In this document: positions 52,906 to 61,756 of the stretch, piece after piece
Layout of the letters: every line of letters starts with the position of its first letter
Numbering within the stretch: position 1 is the stretch's first letter
Assembly (NCBI GenBank): GCA_963761615.1
Contig: CAVXGU010000003.1
Location: 2,480,001-2,544,000 of the forward strand
Direction: 5' to 3'
Source: CAVXGU01 sp963761615
Lineage (GTDB): Bacteria; Acidobacteriota; Vicinamibacteria; Vicinamibacterales; CAVVIG01
DNA length: 64,000 nucleotides
Notes under the pieces: generated by a model
What the model saw: the letters and a program-made list of their open reading frames with translations, nothing else
The model's database searches: none
Told to the model about the DNA's origin: nothing
Translations under genes and position numbers: made by a program

Positions 52906-54545
52906 ATGAACCCGCGCCTGATGTACCGGGACCGCGACTTCGAGCTGGATCGGTATCGACGCCGACAGACGCCCGGACGCGAATGTCGGATGCCGAACAC
53001 GTCGCCGCGCACGGCCGGCGGCGGAGCGGCACGGAGGAGGCATCCGACGCGGAAGCCGACCCCCCTGAAATACGTGCGCTGGTTCAGGACCTCGAATTGA
53101 ACACCCTGTTCGGTGCGATGGCAGGCGAGGACGCGTTCCTGTTCGCCGTCGCGCGACAGGCTTTGCTGACCGCGGGCGAGAACGACATCGACACGATCCG
53201 CTACCGGCAGGCGGTCCTGCAGGACTGCCTGATGAACCCCCAAGTGGTCACCGACCTGTACGCGCTGGCCCTCGAAGGCATCGACGCCAAACGGCAGGAG
53301 TGGTGGGGGATCTTTCAGTATCCAACATCCACGCTGCACAGCTCGGTCGCCCTGATGCGGCGGTTCCACGACATCCTGACACGGCTTCGTGCCATCGCGG
53401 ACCGGCAGACGGGATTCCGGTCGGACGCCTTCACGTCGCTCTACGCGCTGCTTCAACGGGAGCTGACAGACGAGTACCTCGCGCGCGTTCGCGAGCACCT
53501 CGACGATCTGAAGTTCCGGTCCGGTGTGCTCCTGAGCGTCCGACTGGGCGATGCGAATCAGGGCACCAGCTACGTGCTCAGAGCGCCCAACGTGGACAGG
53601 CGGACATGGCTCTCCAGACTCGTCACAAAGGGACCGCCGGGCCATACGTTTCACATCCACGAACGTGACGAAGCCGGCGGGCGGGCCGTCGCGGAGATCC
53701 GCGACCGCGGGATCAACCTTGTGGCGAACGCCCTCGCACAATCGGCCGACCACGTGCTCGGCTTCTTCACGGCGCTGCGGACGGAGCTGGCCTTCTATCT
53801 CGGCTGCGTCAACCTCCACCGCCGACTCGCTGCACGCACCGTTCCGTTGTCGTTTCCCACGCCGATCCCGGCACAGGACCGCCGCCATCACGTCGTGGAT
53901 CTCCATGACGTCTGCCTCTCGCTCACGACGGATCAGCCGGTCGTCGGGAACACGTTTGACGCCGAGAGCAAGAGTCTCGTCATCGTCACGGGCGCCAATC
54001 AGGGCGGCAAGTCGACGTTCCTGAGAAGCATCGGCCTGGGCCAGATCATGATGCAGAGCGGCATGTTCGTTGGCGCGCAACAGTTCACGGCCAACCTCTG
54101 CCCGGTGCTGTTCACGCACTACAAGCGGGAAGAAGACCCGACCATGAAACGCGGGAAGCTCGACGAGGAGTTGGCGAGGATGAGCGGGATCGTCAGCCTC
54201 CTCGCCCCGAACGCACTGGTCCTCTTCAACGAGTCGTTTGCCGCCACCAATGAGCGGGAGGGATCCGAGATTGCGAGCCAGGTCGTCCGCGCCTTGCTCG
54301 AACACGCCGTGAAGATCTTCTTCGTGACCCACCAGTACGAGTTCGCGCGCGGGTGCGCGGATGAGGCGCGGTCGGACACGCTCTTCCTGCGCGCAGAACG
54401 TCCTGCCGACGGCACGCGCACGTTCAAGTTGAAAGAGGGTATGCCCCTCCAGACGAGCTTCGGCGCCGACGTCTACCGAGAGGTCTTCGGCACGCGCGAG
54501 GAGCCCGACGAGCAGACAGGGCACGACCTCCATGACCCACGTTGA
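52906..54545 (+). CDS. MutS-like ATPase B
   Basis: The start MNPRLMYRDRDFELDRYR is followed by one shift near 52980. Then comes a long intact frame: LVQDLELNTLFGAMAGEDAF, TIRYRQAVLQDCLMNPQVVT (lever/connector), and the ATPase domain with SLVIVTGANQGGKSTFLRSI (Walker A), GLGQIMMQSGMFVGAQQFTA, MSGIVSLLAPNALVLFNESF (Walker B) and VKIFFVTHQYEFARG. The mismatch-recognition domain I (with Phe-x-Glu) is missing. It is a MutS paralogue, probably a dimer partner of A. MutS-type genes are known to be associated with fluoride riboswitches. Its end overlaps the next gene by 14 bases. Confidence 0.85.
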
Positions 54546-57091
54546 CGAACGTCACGGCCCACTCCAGCCGGCGCTCGCGGACGATACCTCCGCGCCGCTG
54601 CACGAATACATGGTCGCCAAGCAGGCGATCGTCCAGCTCCTGCGCGAGCTGGGAAGACTTGCGGAGCAGGCGGCCCCCTGGGTCGCGGACCGCGCACATC
54701 GCCTGACGGTTCGCCTCGCCGAGGATTGCTTCCACCTAGTCGTCGTCGGCCAGTTCAAACGGGGCAAGACCTCGCTGATCAACGCGATGATCGGGCGCCC
54801 GCTACTCCCCACCGGCTCGATCCCGGTCACATCAGCGGTCACGTCGTTGCGATATGGATCCTCGGTCCGGGTGACCATTCAACGGGCCGGACAGAGCTTC
54901 GACCAGGAGATCCCGCTCAGCGCGCTCGCGGAGTTCATCACCGAGGGCGGCAACCCCGGCAACAACAAGCACATCCTTTCAGCCGAGGTCGAGGTGCCCG
55001 CAATGTTCCTCCGCCGAGGATTGCGGTTCATCGACACGCCTGGGATCGGGTCCGCACAGGAGCAGAACACTGCCACGACCCTCGGGTTCCTGCCCGAGGC
55101 GGATGCGGCGATCTTCGTGACTGGCGCAGACGCGCCGCTGTCGGAGACCGAGCTGGCATTCCTCGACACCGTCCGTCAGCACGTCCGCAAGTTGTTCTTC
55201 GTGCTCAACAAGGCTGACCAGGTTGCCGCATCCGACCTCGCGGAGGTCGTCGCCTATACACGTCGCCACTTGGCGAGCCGCCTGGGCACCGAGACCGTTC
55301 GCCTCTTCCCGGTATCCGCCGCACGTGCCATGGCCGACAAGGCCGGGAGGCCAGCGGCCGAGAGGGCGAACGGCCTGCAGGCGCTGGAGGCCGCCCTGGC
55401 CACGTTCCTGAGTGAAGATCGACAGCGGGCGTTCCTGGTCGCCATCCTCGACAGGATCGTGCCGCTGCTCGAGGAGACACGGTTCACGATCACGGTCCGA
55501 CAGCGGGCCGTCGCCGCCTCGACCGGTCACGAACAGACGACGACCGAACTCAATCGCCGGTATCAGGAACAGGATGCCCGGCGGCAGGCTATTGTCGATC
55601 GAGCTGAACACCTCGCGGCGCAGTGGCTCCCGCAGGTCTTCGAGCCTGCCCTGGATCGGTTCCTCCTGGACACACGTCAGTCTCTCGCCAGTCAGTTGAC
55701 GTCGGCATCCCAATCATGGTCGACGGATTCCGTCTCTCGAGCAGACGGGGCGCGAGTGGCTCGCCGCTCAGCTCGAGGACTCCGCAAGCCAGTGGCTCCG
55801 GTCGATGGTGGCGCCGATCAACGACTTGACACGGTGCGTGGCGGACGGCGCGCGGAACGAACTCCTGGTGTTGCTCGACGATACGTTGACGATCGCCGGC
55901 TCGGTCTTCGGGCTCGACCCGGGCGGAAGTCTCTCGGGTAGCCCGCAGGTGCCACCGGATGGGTGCCAGTGGACGCCCCCGGCCTTCGAGCTATCCACGG
56001 CTCCTCCCGATCCAATCGAGTGCGCCGTTCCAATCCGCCTCGCGCCCCTGCCCCGCGCCCTTGCGAGGAGACGAGTCGTTGCGCGGATGACGCGCGGGCT
56101 TCCAAAAGACGTCGACCGCGTGGGCGGAACGCTCCGCGAGCTGGTCCTCCGGCATCTGCGAGCCTGCCTCGACAATCTCGATGCCAAGTCGCGTGACGCG
56201 CTGACAGAACGACGGCTTCAAACGGGCCTGCCGACAGGCCTCGACGCGAAGACTACGAACGGCATGCCGGCAGCGACGGTCGACGTTACATCGCGTATCG
56301 AGTCGCTGCGCGAAACCGCTGCACAGCTCCGCGACGCCCTGCTACGACAGGCGCCTGTTGAAACAATCGCGTCCCTGGCCGACGCGGTCATCGAGGGTCC
56401 ATCCGAACTCCGGATGCCACAGGCTCAGGCGTCGCCAACGAGGGGCGTGGTGACGGGAACCTGTGTCGTCTGTGCGGCCATGTCGGACGCCGTCTTCACG
56501 TTCCTGTGCCACCATCAGTACGCGCTCGTGGTCGATCGGGCCGCCCGCGGGCAGTTCGTGGCGTCGTGCGGGCTCTGTTCCACACATACCTGGCACCTGG
56601 AACACGTCACCTCACCGCGCGGACTGAGCACCAGCTACCCCGAGCTGCTCGAGCGCACGGCGATACGTCTCCAGTCGATCCTCCAGCGAGCGTCTGACCG
56701 GATGGCCCAGGCTATTCCCGAACTGCTGTGCGATGCGGATCGGTGTCCGGCCTGTCTGGCTGGACGAGAGGCGGAACGTCGAGCGATCGACCAACTCTCC
56801 GACCAGCTTCGGACGACTGAAGGCCGCCTGCGTTTTCAGCACTCGCAATGGTGCTGTCTGTCACATCTCCACCAGCTTCTCCCGACGGTTGAAGACGGCG
56901 TGGCGAGAGATCTCGTGCGTGCACATGCGCGGCGGCTGATCGAGCTGGCCGAGTCGATGCGCGAGTTCGTCTTGAAGGTGGAGGCGCGCCGGCGGGACCT
57001 GTTGACCGACGAAGAGAGGCGCGCGCATCGAGACGCTCTCGTATCGCTCGTCGGCGAGCGATACCTGGTGGTGACGGAGCGACCCGAGTGA
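54532..57091 (+). CDS. Dynamin-like GTPase 3 fused to a cysteine-rich (DUF6062-like) domain, one frameshift
   Basis: The G domain is complete: HLVVVGQFKRGKTSLINAMI (P-loop), SIPVTSAVTSLRYGSS (switch Thr), LRFIDTPGIGSAQEQNTATT (DxxG), AAIFVTGADAPLSETELAFL and KLFFVLNKADQVAASDLAEV (NKAD). A helical stalk follows. One shift near 55750 links LTSASQSWSTDSVSRADG to APINDLTRCVADGARNELLV and helices. From about 56450 a Cys-rich region shows GTCVVCAAMSDAVF, ASCGLCSTHTWHLEHV and DRCPACLAGREAERR, likely zinc sites, then WCCLSHLHQLL. I know similar Cys/His blocks from DUF6062-type proteins. It is the third gene of the plus-strand fluoride operon. Confidence 0.75.
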
Positions 57092-57220
57092 GCTCGTGTT
57101 CCTGTCCGCCGTTGCCTATTACAAAGTCGAATGCGCAATGTCTTGGAGGTGTCAGAGAAGTCACCAACTTCGAGTCTCTGCCTTGGGCGGCTATTCGCCG
57201 ATCACGGAACGGGAGGATCG

Positions 57221-57518
57221 ATGTCGTATGACAATCGCGGCCTTCGGGAGCACTTGATGGTCGCAGTGATGTCTCTGGCGAAAGGTTCGGGCTCGCTGCA
57301 GGCGCGACTCGCAGACGTGAGTACGACAGTGGGATCTCTTCGAGAAGAAGACTTCGCTGAGCCGGAGCGTCAGGTCTTCCGTGAATTGTCGGCACTGGCA
57401 ACAGCTCATGGTAACTTACGAGGCCAGCGTGGCCGCGATGACCGACAGGGAGGCTGCGGCCTGCGCTCAGGCGCTCATTTCACTGCTCCGGGGGGTTATT
57501 GACAACTGGAAGGCGTAG
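57221..57518 (+). CDS. Small protein ending the MutS/dynamin operon, frameshifted
   Basis: ATG 57221 follows GGGAGG. The protein reads YDNRGLREHLMVAVMSLAKG, SLQARLADVSTTVGSLREED, FAEPERQVFRELSALAT. After a shift near 57400 it continues QLMVTYEASVAAMTDREAAA, CAQALISLLRGVIDNWKA, with stop at 57516-57518. It is wholly helical, about 98 residues, with no known motif. Its place suggests co-regulation with the GTPase, 130 bases upstream. Confidence 0.5.
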
Positions 57519-57843
57519 GCGACGATGGGGGCACTGTGGGAGTCTGGCCCCGCGACATGCAGCCCAGATAACGCCTCCACCCCCTCGGCACCGTCGGACC
57601 ACGCCGATCTCGACATTCGGATGAAGCCGGCGGGCTGCTGTGATGATCGCGCGCACGCTCACGCGATCGACGGTCTGATGCCTGGACGGCGGGCCCCATC
57701 GTTACGTCAGCCTGTGTACCGACGCAGGGGGACCTGGCGCCAGAGACGGGCCAGCACTTCGGCTCGAAGCGGGCGCTGGTTCCCGGCAGTGCCAGCGCCG
57801 CCAAGATGTCCCTCGCGAGGCCGGGCTTCCTGTGCGTAGGTGT
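57519..57843. other. No gene recognised
   Basis: Open frames here are short and their products low in complexity and unlike any family I know. The stretch lies between the end of the fluoride island and the ynfA-like gene. It could hold the island's trailing decay products. Confidence 0.45.
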
Positions 57844-58176
57844 TCAGCGAGACCGTAGAGCGCCAACGACGATGACGAGGCCGCCAAGAACCGCCAGCGC
57901 GGCGCCAGTCAGATCGACCACTGTCGGCCGGCGCCCCTCGACGACCCACAGCCAGACGAGCGACGCGGCGATGTAGATGCCGCCGTATGCAGCATAGGCG
58001 CGACCTGCGAACGGGCTGTCCACGCGCGTCAGCGCGGTGGCAAAGGCAACGAGGCTCGCCACGCCGAGTACAGCGACAAACGGCGTGACGCCTTGGCGAA
58101 GCCACGCCCAGAACGCGTAACATCCCACAATCTCGAAGAACGCGGCCGCGACAAATGCCGCCAGGCTGACGGTCAC
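57844..58176 (-). CDS. YnfA/UPF0060 family membrane protein
   Basis: The 110-residue protein has four short membrane helices with the family marks VAAAFFEIVGCYAFWAWLRQ, DSPFAGRAYAAYGGIYIAAS, LVWLWVVEGRRPTVVDLTGA. UPF0060 proteins resemble small multidrug-resistance transporters, and some raise drug resistance. GTG 58176 overlaps the stop of a tiny upstream ORF (GTGA), so translation is probably coupled. Confidence 0.9.
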   Translation of the reverse strand: MTVSLAAFVAAAFFEIVGCYAFWAWLRQGVTPFVAVLGVASLVAFATALTRVDSPFAGRAYAAYGGIYIAASLVWLWVVEGRRPTVVDLTGAALAVLGGLVIVVGALRSR

Positions 58177-58307
58177 GCGCGAACCGGCGCCTCGAGAACC
58201 CGGCGTGTCCTGGCCTCGGCCCGGCGGACGAGGCCGAGCAATTCCTCGTACCGACTGCCGAGGATCTCCGGCGTCAACGAACCCGCGATTGAAAGCGGAC
58301 CGGACAT
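58173..58307 (-). CDS. Tiny ORF coupled to the ynfA-like gene
   Basis: The 44-residue product reads MSGPLSIAGSLTPEILGSRY, then EELLGLVRRAEARTRRVLEA and PVRA. It is helical and amphipathic at the end. Its TGA overlaps the GTG start of the membrane protein. No family is known to me. The overlap and a plausible protein sequence favour a real gene. Confidence 0.42.
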   Translation of the reverse strand: MSGPLSIAGSLTPEILGSRYEELLGLVRRAEARTRRVLEAPVRA

Positions 58308-58402
58308 GCCTGCGCATTATACGAGCCCCTCGACAAGCCCTTGGCCACCGCCACTGACGAAGTACGCCGCGCAACGGCTGGGCACACTCGGCTCGGCCCT
58401 AT

Positions 58403-58419
58403 GGTATAGTTTCTATACC
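58403..58419. promoter_or_regulatory. Palindromic operator of the second brnTA operon
   Basis: GGTATAG-TTT-CTATACC is a perfect 7-bp inverted repeat ending three bases before the toxin ATG. TATAGT in it can serve as the -10 region. The position fits autorepression by the ribbon-helix-helix antitoxin. Confidence 0.7.
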
Positions 58420-58421
58420 TA

Positions 58422-58685
58422 ATGAACTTCGAGTTCGATCCGGCGAAGTCGGCAGCCAATCTCAAGAAGCACGGCATCGACTTCGACGGCGCGCAGGCGC
58501 TCTGGAGCGATCCCGACAGACTTGAGATTCCGGCCCACTCGATCGACGAACCTCGGACTCAAGTCATCGGGCGAATCAGCGGCGTGGTGTGGTCGGCCTT
58601 CGTCACGATGCGAAGCGACCGTGTTCGGATCATATCTGTCAGGCGAGCACGCCATGAAGAAGAAACAGCGTACCTCCAAGACTAG
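58422..58685 (+). CDS. brnT: BrnT-family toxin, second copy
   Basis: The 87-residue protein opens NFEFDPAKSAANLKKHGIDF and has IEIPAHS-like LEIPAHSIDEPRTQVIGRIS, then RVRIISVRRARHEEETAYL, all BrnT marks. It differs clearly from the first copy at 2879, so it came separately. Its start lies directly after the palindromic operator; the mRNA leader would be nearly absent. Confidence 0.87.
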   Translation: MNFEFDPAKSAANLKKHGIDFDGAQALWSDPDRLEIPAHSIDEPRTQVIGRISGVVWSAFVTMRSDRVRIISVRRARHEEETAYLQD

Positions 58686-58917
58686 GGCACTCTCGGCCGC
58701 CGAGCTCGACGCGATGCACGACGCCGGGACCGATCTGTCGGCGCACATGGATGTCGCCAAGGCCACCCGGCCAGGTCGAGCCGTCCAGCGGGTCAATGTG
58801 GACTTCCCGGTGGACCTCCTGCGCGAGATCGATCAGGAGGCCCGTCGACTCGGCGTCACCAGACAGGCGTTCATCAAGGTTCGTTTGGCAGACGCCCTGA
58901 CCAAGGAGACTTTGTGA
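58654..58917 (+). CDS. BrnA/CopG-like antitoxin, second copy
   Basis: The 87-residue protein starts MKKKQRTSKTRALSAAELDA and holds a ribbon-helix-helix part: VQRVNVDFPVDLLREIDQEA, RRLGVTRQAFIKVRLADALT. It overlaps the toxin gene by 32 bases. It should neutralise the toxin and bind the palindrome at 58403. The middle linker (MHDAGTDLSAHMDVAKATRP) has the typical BrnA-like length. Confidence 0.82.
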   Translation: MKKKQRTSKTRALSAAELDAMHDAGTDLSAHMDVAKATRPGRAVQRVNVDFPVDLLREIDQEARRLGVTRQAFIKVRLADALTKETL

Positions 58918-58993
58918 CAGGTCGACCCGAAGGGTGCGCAGTGACCTCACGCTCCAAACGCGGTGTGGGGCGATCTCGACCTGCAGCGCGACA

Positions 58994-61741
58994 TCAGCGC
59001 TCCATGCTCAGATCTCGTGTCAAGGCGTCGTGGTGCGACGGCGTTGCGTGTGGCCCGACGGGACCAAGGGAACGGTCTGGCGTGAGGGCTGAGCGGTGGG
59101 AGACGTCCCGGCTCAGGCTGTCGGAGAGTCGCTGGACGTCGTTCGTGTAGATCTGCGCGTCGTACCGCCCACGCGACAGGGCGACATAGGCCAGACGCCG
59201 GTTGACGAGTTGCTCCCCCGCCCGGTCGGTGTCGATGTACACGAGGACGCGATCGGCGGTCTGGCCTTGACTGCTGTGGCTCGTGACCGCATAGCCGAAA
59301 TCGAGGTGGGGCTGATCCTTCCCGGCGATCGTGTGCGCGCCACCGCTGTCGAGACGCAGCTGGAGCCGTCCGTCACGGCCGATCCGCTCAATGGTCGCCA
59401 GGGTTCGATTGGCGATGTGCCGCTCCCGATCGGGGGCCGTAAACTGGACGCGGTCCCCTGCCGCGAACCGCCGATTCGCCTCGCGATACACGGTCACGCC
59501 CTGGAGACGACGCGGGTCATAGGTGATGCGTGTGCCGTGCCGCCTCCGGACGGTCACCAGATTGCGCGCGGTGTCGATGTGCGCGACGCGCGCGTACTCG
59601 CCCGCGCCGAGTCCGTGCGTGGCGCTCCCCCTCGTATATCGCACGACATCACCGGGTTCGTAACGAGCCGCCCACTGGCGGTCTGCGCCGGTCAGGTCCT
59701 GCCGAGGGACCAACACGCGAACGCGGTGTTCAACCTGTCCGACTTGGCCGCTCGATTGCCGGGCCCGATGAATCACGTCGTTGATCTCCGCTCGCGAGCG
59801 ATTGTCGGGTGACACGACGAGGGTGCCCGCCGGATGTGCCAGGTATTCCCGCGCGATCGTCTCCAATCGTTGTTGAGGATCCGCAATCTCGTGCACCCGG
59901 CCCTGGGCCTGCAACCGGTGAACCGCGGCGGCCGTGTCGCCCCGTGCGAGGAACTCGACCACGGCCTTCAGCTCGGGATCGCGCTGTCGGACGATCGTGT
60001 CGAGCCGAACGGTCGCCATCCCGGCCTCCTGCAGCTGCTGATAGGGACGGCCCGCGTCCACCGCTTGGTGCTGCCGCACGTCGCCGACCAGCACCACGCG
60101 GTCATCCTTCACCAGGCCCTGCAGGAAATCGTGCATCTGCCGCGTGCTCGCCAGGCTGGACTCGTCCAGCACGTACAGCCGTGGAGGGCCGTCGAGCGAC
60201 GGCTCCTGGTGCGCCAGATGGTGCTGGAGCGTCCGCGCCGGGATCCCCGCGTCGCCCAACGTCTGGGCCGCCCGGGAGGTCGGCGCCAATCCTTCGACGC
60301 GATACCCCGCGTGTTCGGCCGCTTGACGCACGGCCGCGAGCGTGGTCGTCTTTCCCGCGCCGGCCACACCTTCGAGGGCGAGGATGCGGTCAGGACTCGC
60401 CAGGATCTGTGCGACCGCCGCACGCTGGCCCGGATTCAGCTGCGGATCGTCCGAGGCCAGATCAGCCTCCGTCGCGGCACCCAGCGGGGGGCGAGCTCGC
60501 TGTCCGGCCCGCATGATGTCGATCGTCTCGCGCTCGAGGTCGATCATCGCCTGCGTGGTCAACGCGCGACCAGGCATGCCGAACCGCTGGGCCACGCCGA
60601 TGAACTCTCCGGCGTCAACTCGGCGCTCAAGCTCCGTGGCAATCGTGCGGACCGGCTGCTCGCCCATGGCGCGGTTCAAGGCGTCGCGAAGCAGAGTACG
60701 TTCGTCCACCACAGCATCGCGTTCCAGGTTCCGATCCTTCGCGAAAGACACCGCCGCCTGGGCGCTGATCCGCGGCACCGGCGCTTCGGCATGACCGGCC
60801 CGGGCGCGCGCCATCCGGACGACCTGTGCCGGCTGATCCCCGAACGTCCGCGCCATCGCCTGATGCCGGCGCCGCATGTCGTCGTGGGCGCCAGGCGCCT
60901 TGGCGCCCCGGGTCTGACGGGCCGCGATCTCGGCGGCCTCGGCGCCGTGATGCGCGCCCTGCGCGAGCCGGTCCTGAATCTGCTGCCGGCGCGGACTCGA
61001 CGCCTCGAGATACGCGGGCGTGTACCCATGGATTTCCGGCTGGCCGCTCGCGCCCCGGTCGACAGCGTAGCCCAGGGCCGTCAGGCGGGAGGCCAGCTCG
61101 GCGCGATAGACCGCGGTTGCGTACTGCTGCGACTTGTAGAGCTCACGCGGCTGGATCGGACGCAGGTCCCCATCCGCGGTCCGCGTGACGTTGAACACGA
61201 CGACGTGCGTGTGGAGTTGCGGGGCGGCGTATCCCTCGACGGGGCGCGCGCTGTCATGCTCGAAGCGCGCCGCCACCCACTCCCCCGTCGCCTCGGCGGG
61301 ATGGTCGCCGAGCCGGGCCTGGACGTAGTGTTCGAGGGCGTCGAGGGCCGCCGTCACGCTCTCGGTGTGAGCGAGCCGCACCCGTTCGTCGCCTCCGACC
61401 AGTGCCGTCAGCGAGACGCTCTTCGGCGCCGAGAACGTGGCGTCCCAGCCCGCGCGATGCGCCATCGGCGTGACGGTCCGTCCGCGCTCGTTCGTGTAGG
61501 TGCCGACCTGGCGATGGCGTACGAGGGCCTCGCCGGTGTGAGGGTCCTGCCCTTCGGCCAGGCGGCGAAACGGCTCCGCCTCGACGCTGCCGCTGAGCCC
61601 CCACTGGCGCGCCAATCCCCCGTGCCACTCGCCGCGAATCGTGTCCGTACCCGTGTAGTAGTTCTCGCGGGCGTTGGCGAATTCCTCCTGGTGATACCGG
61701 TGCGCTTGGCCGGCACTGAGCGGCTTCGAGATCGTCAGCAT
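58994..61741 (-). CDS. MobF-family conjugative relaxase/helicase
   Basis: The 915-residue protein starts MLTISKPLSAGQAHRYHQEE and shows the catalytic tyrosines in ARENYYTGTDTIRGEWHG. The TrwC-type domain has FSAPKSVSLTALVGG and the metal-binding histidines in APQLHTHVVVFNVTR. The C-terminal helicase half has LALEGVAGAGKTTTLAAVRQ (Walker A), RLYVLDESSLASTRQMHDFL (Walker B), VVLVGDVRQHQAVDAG and GYAVTSHSSQGQTADRVLVY. It nicks and unwinds DNA at oriT during transfer. The length is normal and the frame open, unlike most island genes. Confidence 0.93.
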   Translation of the reverse strand: MLTISKPLSAGQAHRYHQEEFANARENYYTGTDTIRGEWHGGLARQWGLSGSVEAEPFRRLAEGQDPHTGEALVRHRQVGTYTNERGRTVTPMAHRAGWDATFSAPKSVSLTALVGGDERVRLAHTESVTAALDALEHYVQARLGDHPAEATGEWVAARFEHDSARPVEGYAAPQLHTHVVVFNVTRTADGDLRPIQPRELYKSQQYATAVYRAELASRLTALGYAVDRGASGQPEIHGYTPAYLEASSPRRQQIQDRLAQGAHHGAEAAEIAARQTRGAKAPGAHDDMRRRHQAMARTFGDQPAQVVRMARARAGHAEAPVPRISAQAAVSFAKDRNLERDAVVDERTLLRDALNRAMGEQPVRTIATELERRVDAGEFIGVAQRFGMPGRALTTQAMIDLERETIDIMRAGQRARPPLGAATEADLASDDPQLNPGQRAAVAQILASPDRILALEGVAGAGKTTTLAAVRQAAEHAGYRVEGLAPTSRAAQTLGDAGIPARTLQHHLAHQEPSLDGPPRLYVLDESSLASTRQMHDFLQGLVKDDRVVLVGDVRQHQAVDAGRPYQQLQEAGMATVRLDTIVRQRDPELKAVVEFLARGDTAAAVHRLQAQGRVHEIADPQQRLETIAREYLAHPAGTLVVSPDNRSRAEINDVIHRARQSSGQVGQVEHRVRVLVPRQDLTGADRQWAARYEPGDVVRYTRGSATHGLGAGEYARVAHIDTARNLVTVRRRHGTRITYDPRRLQGVTVYREANRRFAAGDRVQFTAPDRERHIANRTLATIERIGRDGRLQLRLDSGGAHTIAGKDQPHLDFGYAVTSHSSQGQTADRVLVYIDTDRAGEQLVNRRLAYVALSRGRYDAQIYTNDVQRLSDSLSRDVSHRSALTPDRSLGPVGPHATPSHHDALTRDLSMER

Positions 61742-61756
61742 CCCCGACGCTCCTTA

